Origin: Oscillospiraceae bacterium
Lineage (GTDB): Bacteria > Bacillota > Clostridia > Oscillospirales > Oscillospiraceae
Reading direction: 5' to 3'
Assembly: GCA_902765975.1 (NCBI GenBank)
Contig: CACXBO010000092.1
Coordinates: 1 to 10,437 of the forward strand
DNA: 10,437 nt
The notes under the pieces are model-generated. The model searched no databases, was not told where the DNA came from, and was given only the letters and a program-made list of their open reading frames with translations. Position numbers and translations under genes: made by a program. Shown here piece by piece: positions 6,151-10,437 of the stretch (positions are counted from its first letter, which is position 1; every line of letters begins with the position of its first letter).

Positions 6151-6226
6151 GGTGGACGATACAGGACTCGAACCTGTGACCCTCCGCACGTCAAGCGGAT
6201 GCTCATACCAGCTGAGCTAATCGTCC
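6150..6226 (-). tRNA. tRNA-Val (anticodon GAC), CCA encoded
   Basis: Read on the minus strand from 6226: acceptor GGACGAT pairs with ATCGTCC; the D arm has GCTC...GAGC with AGCTGG in the loop; anticodon stem TCCGC/GCGGA encloses loop TTGACGT, giving anticodon GAC; the T arm is ACAGG-TTCGAGT-CCTGT; the discriminator is A and CCA is encoded (6150-6152). All stems are fully paired. GAC reads the valine codons GUC and GUU. It has its own consensus promoter and a shared terminator. Confidence 0.97.
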
Positions 6227-6230
6227 ATCT

Positions 6231-6303
6231 CGGTCAGCGAAAAATATTCTATCAAATCGGGCGCGTATTGTCAATACTTTTTTCAAAAATCTCTCGCTGA
6301 CCG
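6231..6303. repeat. 10-bp inverted repeat flanking the tRNA-Val promoter
   Basis: CGGTCAGCGA (6231-6240) and its exact reverse complement TCGCTGACCG (6294-6303) lie 53 bases apart on either side of the promoter. The right arm is part of the terminator hairpin of the von Willebrand gene; the left arm lies at the tRNA transcription start. Confidence 0.6.
6246..6274 (-). promoter_or_regulatory. Sigma-A promoter of tRNA-Val
   Basis: On the minus strand, a perfect TTGACA (6269-6274), a 17-base spacer and TAGAAT (6246-6251). The mature tRNA starts 20 bases downstream of the -10 box, the normal distance for a short processed leader. Confidence 0.92.
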
Positions 6304-6308
6304 CAGAG
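6285..6308 (-). terminator. Likely intrinsic terminator of the von Willebrand A gene
   Basis: On the minus strand CTCTGCGGTCAGCGAGAG (6291-6308) folds into a six-pair stem with one bulge, followed by ATTTTT (6285-6290). It starts three bases after the stop codon of the vWA gene and lies just upstream of the tRNA -35 box. Confidence 0.5.
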
Positions 6309-6310
6309 TC

Positions 6311-6949
6311 TTACCTTTTTGCCATATCCTCCTCGATTGCTGCCTTCCAGCTTCCGGTGACCTTTTTGCCGCAGCGCATTTTGCCGACAGCCTCTGAGAC
6401 GGCCGTAAAGTTCAGCCTTGTGCCTATGGGATCGGCTCTGTAGGTGACCGCTCTGTCCTCGTCTATGCCAAAGCTCTTTGCCGTCGTGACAGCGTCGATA
6501 TTCGCACCGAGGAAGAGAAACTCCCAGCCGAGCTTTTTCTTCTCCTCGATCATTGACCTGACCTTATCCGCAGTGAACTTACGGCTGGCGTTTTCCATAC
6601 CGTCGGTCGTGATGACAAACACGGTCTTGCCCGGCACGTCCTCCGGCCTTATATACCTGTGGATATCGGATATGCGGGTGACGGTTTCTCCGATTGCATC
6701 GAGAAGCGCGGTGCAGCCTCCGACGCAATAATCTCTCTCTGTCAGCTTTGCTATCTTCTGAACGTCAAGACGGTCGTGAAGGGTGGAGGCCTCGTTTGAG
6801 AAAAGAACGGTCGTTACGACAGCCGAGCCCTCCTCTTTCTTCTGCCTTTCGATCATCGAGTTAAAGCCTCCTACGGTGTCGGCCTCCAGCCCGGACATAG
6901 AGCCGGATCTGTCAAGGATGAATACCATTTCAGATAAATCGTTTTTCAT
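6311..6949 (-). CDS. Stand-alone von Willebrand factor A (vWA) domain protein
   Basis: 212 residues, a single vWA domain with no signal peptide or membrane segment, so cytoplasmic. The full MIDAS metal site is visible: D13-R-S15-G-S17 (FILDRSGSMSG), Thr80 (GGCTALLD) and Asp116 (TTDGMEN). Strands VVTTVLFS, TVFVITTDG and EFLFLGANI match the fold. vWA proteins of this kind bind partner proteins through Mg2+ and often act with AAA+ ATPases or as tellurium/stress-type accessory proteins; no partner is adjacent here, so the role stays open. Start ATG 6947-6949 follows GGGAGG (6960-6965). A TATAAT at 6984-6989 is a possible -10 box without a clear -35. It has its own terminator and is separated from pepC by tandem hairpins. 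Confidence 0.88.
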   Translation of the reverse strand: MKNDLSEMVFILDRSGSMSGLEADTVGGFNSMIERQKKEEGSAVVTTVLFSNEASTLHDRLDVQKIAKLTERDYCVGGCTALLDAIGETVTRISDIHRYIRPEDVPGKTVFVITTDGMENASRKFTADKVRSMIEEKKKLGWEFLFLGANIDAVTTAKSFGIDEDRAVTYRADPIGTRLNFTAVSEAVGKMRCGKKVTGSWKAAIEEDMAKR

Positions 6950-7010
6950 TATTTATTTACCTCCCGTTTTTCTTTGTGACTTCATTATATATCCGGGAGA
7001 AAAGAAAATG

Positions 7011-7054
7011 GTCGCCTGCGAGGCGACAAAAAATCGGGGTCAAAAGACCCCGAT
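7011..7054 (-). terminator. Terminator of pepC followed by a second hairpin
   Basis: On the minus strand, the 9-bp stem ATCGGGGTC (7033-7041)/GACCCCGAT (7046-7054) with a 4-base loop is followed by TTTTTT (7028-7033), a classic terminator 13 bases after the pepC stop. Immediately beyond is a second perfect 7-bp hairpin (GTCGCCT 7011-7017/AGGCGAC 7021-7027, 3-base loop), also followed by a pyrimidine-rich run. Confidence 0.88.
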
Positions 7055-7067
7055 CAATTATATTTTA

Positions 7068-8396
7068 TCATTCGGCGAGCGTGCCCATCGGGTCCCACGC
7101 CTCGAGCATCGACGGTTCCTGCAAGGCGAGAGCCGCTTTTTCGCCGAGATACTCCTTCTCGACGGCGGCCTGGAAAACGTAATCGTCGAACCAGGAGTCG
7201 GAGCAGACGTAATATCCCTTGACTCCGCTCTTGTCGCCCCAGCTGTTCTCTATCTTCCACTTTTCCGGCTTGCCGTCCACGAGATTGACTCCGGTAATGA
7301 CCATCGCGTGATTCATTGCGGAATAGCGGTAATCGAGGGCGTTCTCCTTTGAGAGCGCGAGGTCAAGACCCGTGAGAGAGGGAAGGTCGTAGCTTCCGTC
7401 GTCCCATATGCCCTTTTCCCGGTCTCCGAACTTTCCGACATCGGAGCCGAACCAGACCACCTTGCCCGCTTCAAGCTGACGGATGATAGCGGCCTTGAAT
7501 TCGCCCATCTCAAGATTCAGGTGTACGACAGGCTTGCCGCCGACGACATTGCCGAGGAAACGGACGGTGTAAGTTTTATCATAGGGCTTATCCTTTGTCG
7601 GTGAGTTTATAATGCTCACGGACTCGCGCAAAAGCTCGCCTGCATATTTTTCCGCGAAGGCGAGGGGAGTGATATCTCTTTCGGCGTGGTAGCCTCCGTC
7701 CTTGTCGACGTATTCAAAGGTGAAGCTCTTGGGAGGCTCGGTGTAGGCGCTTGCGAGGAATCCGTAAATTGCGCCGAGCATCTTCTGCTTGACTTCGGCA
7801 ATTTCGGCTTCTGAAGCGCCTGAGGCGACGAGCGAGCGGAGCTTTACGGCGCAGACCTTGAGGTTTTTGTTGAGAGCCGCGTTCATAGAGCCCGTGTGAC
7901 TCGACTGATAGGTCTCGTTATAGGCGTCCTTGGGCATAAGTCCGTATTTGCGGACGACGTTGGCGAACATCTCCCACTGTCCGCCGTCATGTACTCCGGT
8001 CTCAAGTATGAACTGTACGTTTCTGTCGTCGGCGGGCTTATCAGCGGTTTCGATTATGGACTCAAGGAAGTAATTGCATCTCTCAAACTTATCCCAGAAT
8101 GCGAGATAGCTCTGACTCAGCTCGAAGCTGTCGAGATTCAGCTCCCTTGCGATGCGCTCTCGTATCACGTTCGTCGCGGCAAAGAGCCAGCAGCGGCCGC
8201 TGCGCTCCTGGTTGGTGACGGGCAGAGTTTTTATGTCGATAGAAAACTTCTGCGCCATACGGAAAGCGCCCTTAACGTCGTAGGCGGCGTCGTTAAGATC
8301 AGCCTTTGAGAGGGCGAGAGTGGCGAGCCGGCGCTCGGCGCTCCCGTTATAAGCGTCGGACCATTTTTTAATATCGCAGATCTTTATTTCGCTCAT
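7068..8396 (-). CDS. pepC: Aminopeptidase C / bleomycin hydrolase family cysteine peptidase (C1B)
   Basis: 442 residues, the normal length of PepC. The papain-type active site is complete: oxyanion Gln63 and nucleophile Cys69 in NQERSGRCWLFAATN, His363 in MNHAMVITGV and Asn384 in ENSWGD. The C-terminus ends in EAWDPMGTLAE, close to the PepC tail, which in the family enters the active site and sets aminopeptidase specificity. These enzymes form a cytoplasmic hexameric barrel that removes N-terminal residues from peptides. No signal peptide is present. Start ATG 8394-8396 follows GGAGG (8406-8410) nine bases upstream. Monocistronic, with its own promoter and terminator. Confidence 0.96.
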   Translation of the reverse strand: MSEIKICDIKKWSDAYNGSAERRLATLALSKADLNDAAYDVKGAFRMAQKFSIDIKTLPVTNQERSGRCWLFAATNVIRERIARELNLDSFELSQSYLAFWDKFERCNYFLESIIETADKPADDRNVQFILETGVHDGGQWEMFANVVRKYGLMPKDAYNETYQSSHTGSMNAALNKNLKVCAVKLRSLVASGASEAEIAEVKQKMLGAIYGFLASAYTEPPKSFTFEYVDKDGGYHAERDITPLAFAEKYAGELLRESVSIINSPTKDKPYDKTYTVRFLGNVVGGKPVVHLNLEMGEFKAAIIRQLEAGKVVWFGSDVGKFGDREKGIWDDGSYDLPSLTGLDLALSKENALDYRYSAMNHAMVITGVNLVDGKPEKWKIENSWGDKSGVKGYYVCSDSWFDDYVFQAAVEKEYLGEKAALALQEPSMLEAWDPMGTLAE

Positions 8397-8433
8397 TGAG
8401 ATAGTCCTCCATTCTGTTATTTATTCCGTTAAT

Positions 8434-8463
8434 AATATACTCTCCCGCAGCGGAAAATGTCAA
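8434..8463 (-). promoter_or_regulatory. Promoter of pepC
   Basis: On the minus strand, a perfect TTGACA (8458-8463), an 18-base spacer and TATATT (8434-8439). The -35 box overlaps the TGA stop of the preceding gene (8460-8462), so the two genes are packed end to end with separate transcription possible. Confidence 0.8.
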
Positions 8464-8918
8464 GAAATTGCGCGGGCAAGGACCTTTGACCGCTCTCTGA
8501 CTTCGGCGCATTCGGAATATTCCACCGCCTTTTTCAGAATGGAGGCAAGCTCTGCGCAGTCAAAGCCCGCCAGGTCCGGCTTGGCTTCAAGGCAGCATAA
8601 AAGCCTGAGCGAGTGCTCCGGCTCGGCAGAGAACAGTGTGTCCTCCACGGCGTCGGACCCCTCCTCAACGATAAGCTCTTCAAGCCGTCCAAAGGGCGCG
8701 GAGAAGCGCCCGTAAGGACCTGTGCGCCCCTCAAGACTTTCTATATCGGCAATATCGCTTATGTAAAAAAGAAAGCGCTCTATCTCTAACGCCTCTTCGC
8801 AGCGTCCGAATTCGTGCTCTGCGTATTCCTCGCTGTCGTAGCTGCATATGCCCTCGACAGTTTCGGACCAGCGTGTGATTATCCTAACGCACTTGCCGTC
8901 GTATTCTGAAAGACGCAT
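8460..8918 (-). CDS. Small acidic protein of unknown function, possible SH3/LSm-like N-terminal domain
   Basis: About 152 residues. Two in-frame ATGs exist, at 8922-8924 and 8916-8918; GAGGAG at 8927-8933 is too close to the first and about nine bases from the second, so the second (MRLSEYDGKCVRI) is preferred. Residues ~1-60 have a strand-rich pattern, L-x-x-Y-x-G-K-x-V-R-I-x-T, then ETVEGICSYDS and FLFYISDIADIESLE, which resembles small SH3/LSm-like barrel proteins in Clostridia. Residues ~75-152 are helical and very acidic, with Cys-rich LLCCLE. No catalytic motif and no membrane segment. The direct neighbour is pepC. I do not recognise the family with certainty. Confidence 0.7.
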   Translation of the reverse strand: MRLSEYDGKCVRIITRWSETVEGICSYDSEEYAEHEFGRCEEALEIERFLFYISDIADIESLEGRTGPYGRFSAPFGRLEELIVEEGSDAVEDTLFSAEPEHSLRLLCCLEAKPDLAGFDCAELASILKKAVEYSECAEVRERSKVLARAIS

Positions 8919-9140
8919 TATCATCAGCTCCTCTTTGTCGTTGCTCGGTTAATGCTACGCAAGGACCATGCCGAGAGCGTAACCGGCGGAGTCAAGCTCT
9001 AAGCTTTCTTATAGTGCCAAAACGTCATTCGTTCGCTTTGAACAGGATAACACGAACCGCCCGGTATATGCAATCCCTAATTCACTTGCACAGAAATAAT
9101 GCGTCACAGCAGCGGAGAGAACGGCGATACGTCGGTAGTG
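8919..9140. other. Gene-free stretch of 222 bases, possible repeat or IS relic
   Basis: No gene with a credible start is visible. On the minus strand, in the same frame as the DnaA-like gene and directly after its TGA stop, 43 codons stay open to TAA 9009-9011 (including ASELGIAYTGRFVLS). The junction carries TTTGCACAATTATCTTGACA on the minus strand, which resembles an IS terminal sequence from memory only. There is no T-run hairpin to end the DnaA-like transcript and no clear promoter for the gene at 8460-8918. Confidence 0.4.
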
Positions 9141-10022
9141 TCAAGATAATTGTGCAAATTTAGTTTGCAGACGCTGTGAATGAAGGCACTTAACCGAAGT
9201 CAAATCAAGGTTGAAATTCAGAAGCTTTTTTCCAGCGTATAAACTGTTAATAACACCCTTTATCCTGCGAGCGTCTCCGTTTGAATGGGATATAATATAC
9301 TCGAGCAACTCATCTGACAATGAGAGTCCGGAGCGTGCTGCTTTGTCTATGGCAACCAATCTGCAAGTCGCTATATCGATGGGCTGAATATCTGCACATA
9401 AACCTCGATCGAAGTCTGAGCGTAAACTTGATTCAAGAACGGGGAGCTTTTCCGGGTCGACGGAAGCCGTCAATACAACCTGGTGTTTTCTCTTAACACA
9501 AGTTCGGATCAGATAAACAAATTCAGCCTGCGTAAACTCTTTGCCCACCAGAATATGAGCATCGTCAATCAGAAGGACATCAGATGACAGAACGCTTCGC
9601 CGCCACTCATCTATCTGCTTGGTTTCGATAGCGTTAATCATTTTTAGCACTAATTCATCCGCGGTAACCATAAAAACGGCTAAATCGGGAGATGTCTTAT
9701 GTATATGCTTATAAATCGCATTAAGCAGGTGTGTTTTCCCAAGACCACTCTTGCTGTAGATAAAGAGCGGATTATTGGTTTCTCCCGGCTTATCTGCGAC
9801 ATCTTTTGCTGCCAAAAATGCAAGCTGATTGGATCTGCCTATTATGAAGTTGTCGAAGTTATACTCACTTACTGGCTGCATCTTGCGACATTCCTCTTCT
9901 GCTTCTGAGTACATTATAACACACTCACCTATACTATAAAACGGACAGCAACGACAAAAGTCGGTGGGAGAGCTGAAATGTGCTGTGTAGTTTCTGCATT
10001 TTAAACAATCCAAAAACGGCAT
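9141..10022 (-). CDS. DnaA domain III-like AAA+ ATPase (Hda-like) with an N-terminal cysteine cluster
   Basis: 293 residues. Residues 1-45 carry seven Cys (6, 9, 23, 25, 26, 34, 45), with C-L-K-C and C-R-C-C, a possible zinc site in place of DnaA domains I-II. From ~54 the match to DnaA domain III is strong: YNFDNFIIGRSNQLAF, NPLFIYSKSGLGKTHLLNAI (Walker A), VLLIDDAHIL (Walker B, D153-D154), LTASVDPEKLP (sensor 1), RSDFDRGLCADIQP (box VII) and GDARRIKG (sensor 2). It stops after domain III; the DNA-binding domain IV is absent. The first P-loop Gly is Ser90, and the box VII arginine finger (SRF in DnaA) is Asp203, so ATP-dependent filament assembly should be impaired. In Proteobacteria the domain III-only protein Hda promotes DnaA-ATP hydrolysis; a similar DnaA-partner role is a guess. 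Start ATG 10022 has a weak ribosome site; ATG 9914 with AGGTGAG upstream is an alternative that would lose the Cys cluster. Confidence 0.82.
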   Translation of the reverse strand: MPFLDCLKCRNYTAHFSSPTDFCRCCPFYSIGECVIMYSEAEEECRKMQPVSEYNFDNFIIGRSNQLAFLAAKDVADKPGETNNPLFIYSKSGLGKTHLLNAIYKHIHKTSPDLAVFMVTADELVLKMINAIETKQIDEWRRSVLSSDVLLIDDAHILVGKEFTQAEFVYLIRTCVKRKHQVVLTASVDPEKLPVLESSLRSDFDRGLCADIQPIDIATCRLVAIDKAARSGLSLSDELLEYIISHSNGDARRIKGVINSLYAGKKLLNFNLDLTSVKCLHSQRLQTKFAQLS

Positions 10023-10063
10023 AAATCATCCGAAATTTTTAACGAGGCAAAAAGCAAGAAAAG

Positions 10064-10100
10064 CCCGCGTAATTACTGGGAAATCCAGCATTTACGCGGG
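10064..10100 (-). terminator. Long hairpin upstream of the DnaA-like gene, terminator-like on the minus strand
   Basis: CCCGCGTAA (10064-10072) pairs with TTACGCGGG (10092-10100), and an inner CTGG/CCAG (10076-10079, 10085-10088) extends the fold. On the minus strand it is followed by CTTTTCTTGCTTTTT, a split T-run, ending about 40 bases before the DnaA-like ATG. On the plus strand only TTTAT follows. Confidence 0.6.
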
Positions 10101-10146
10101 TTTATCTAACACCGCTCGGTTCGAATCCCTCAAACAAACCCTTCAA

Positions 10147-10188
10147 AAAAACAATCAGCCACCCTTTGCAGGATGACTGATTGTTTTT
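10147..10188. terminator. Bidirectional rho-independent terminator
   Basis: A 12-bp perfect stem, AAAAACAATCAG (10147-10158) with CTGATTGTTTTT (10177-10188), with A/T runs on both sides. It lies about 80 bases after the stop of the minus-strand gene at the right edge and separates it from the DnaA-like gene. The bases 10189-10267 hold nothing else I can name. Confidence 0.9.
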
Positions 10189-10267
10189 GGCTAAAGATTG
10201 CTATTTTAACATAATAGCTGCTATCGTTATTTTTCGTAACGTGGTTAAATCGAACAGGAGTCATAGT

Positions 10268-10437
10268 TTACGGCTCATCAGATGTTGCATTTCCATTATC
10301 ATCATAATTACCTTCGGTATATGAATCATGCCTCGAATCCGCAAACTCAGAAGACGATAATGTCTTTGCCATCCTTGTTTACAACTATTTTCGTTTGCCC
10401 GTTTAGTTCACATGTTTCATATAGCTCTTTATAAACA
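10268..10437 (-). pseudogene. C-terminal part of an unrecognised minus-strand gene with a frame break (5' end outside window)
   Basis: From the right edge one frame reads 29 codons (VYKELYETCELNGQ, then KIVVNKDGKDIIVF) to TGA 10347-10349. Directly there the +1 frame takes over with equally protein-like, acidic text (EFADSRHDSYTEG, NYDDNGNATSDEP) to TAA 10268-10270. An ATG in the second frame (10370-10372) has no spaced ribosome site, so the likeliest reading is one gene broken by a one-base shift, or a shift at the UUC-UGA codon pair. No family recognised. The gene ends in a proper terminator. Confidence 0.5.

Noticed and set aside
7896..8309. A 137-codon plus-strand open frame
   Set aside because: Antisense shadow of pepC, which has a complete catalytic triad in the other strand.
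8941..9140. A replication origin with DnaA boxes next to the DnaA-like gene
   Set aside because: No TTATNCACA-type boxes are visible on either strand, and the gene is not a full DnaA.
10106..10125. A possible tRNA gene suggested by GGTTCGAATCC
   Set aside because: Only two base pairs of the T stem form and there is no acceptor, D or anticodon arm upstream.
10268..10372. A separate 34-residue small protein starting at ATG 10370-10372
   Set aside because: The ATG follows AAGG without spacing, and the text reads as a continuation of the upstream frame; a frame break is simpler.

Overview
The window looks like a chromosomal segment of a low-to-mid GC, Gram-positive, anaerobic gut-type Clostridia (Oscillospiraceae-like). 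The pointers are an S-layer-homology C-terminus, strong AGGAGG-type ribosome binding sites, sigma-A promoters, a PepC-type aminopeptidase, a desulfoferrodoxin (superoxide reductase) domain typical of anaerobes, and several protein types I associate with gut Firmicutes. The family names come from motif recognition; no database was searched.

Layout, left to right. (1) 1-92: the end of a plus-strand S-layer-homology protein, then a bidirectional terminator shared with the convergent cluster to its right. (2) 136-1612, minus strand: a promoter, a regulator that fuses an XRE helix-turn-helix to a complete desulfoferrodoxin-like module, a RimJ/L-type acetyltransferase, and a LexA/S24-like domain that has no usable start codon and has lost both catalytic residues. 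(3) 1635-3286, minus strand: a two-gene unit of a CofE-type (F420-0:glutamate ligase family) protein and a small nucleoside 2-deoxyribosyltransferase-like protein. (4) 3323-6150, plus strand, divergent from (3): a compact three-gene ABC exporter operon (ATPase, permease, permease) with overlapping or closely spaced genes, closed by a strong terminator. (5) 6150-8918, minus strand: four separate units, namely tRNA-Val(GAC), a stand-alone von Willebrand A protein, aminopeptidase C, and a small acidic protein of unknown function, most with a recognisable promoter or terminator. (6) 8919-10437: a less orderly region holding a DnaA-domain-III-like ATPase with an N-terminal cysteine cluster and several altered ATPase residues, a gene-free stretch that may be a repeat or IS relic, two hairpin terminators, and the frame-disrupted end of another minus-strand gene.

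How the parts work together. The ABC genes clearly form one membrane complex. The CofE-like and deoxyribosyltransferase-like genes probably share a transcript and may both act on nucleotide or flavin-like substrates, but this is unproven. The HTH-desulfoferrodoxin protein could sense superoxide or redox state and control its own operon. PepC is cytoplasmic peptide turnover. The most unusual items are the HTH-desulfoferrodoxin fusion, the start-less dead S24 domain behind the acetyltransferase, and the DnaA paralogue lacking the arginine finger and the DNA-binding domain. I see no CRISPR array, no complete insertion sequence and no rRNA.
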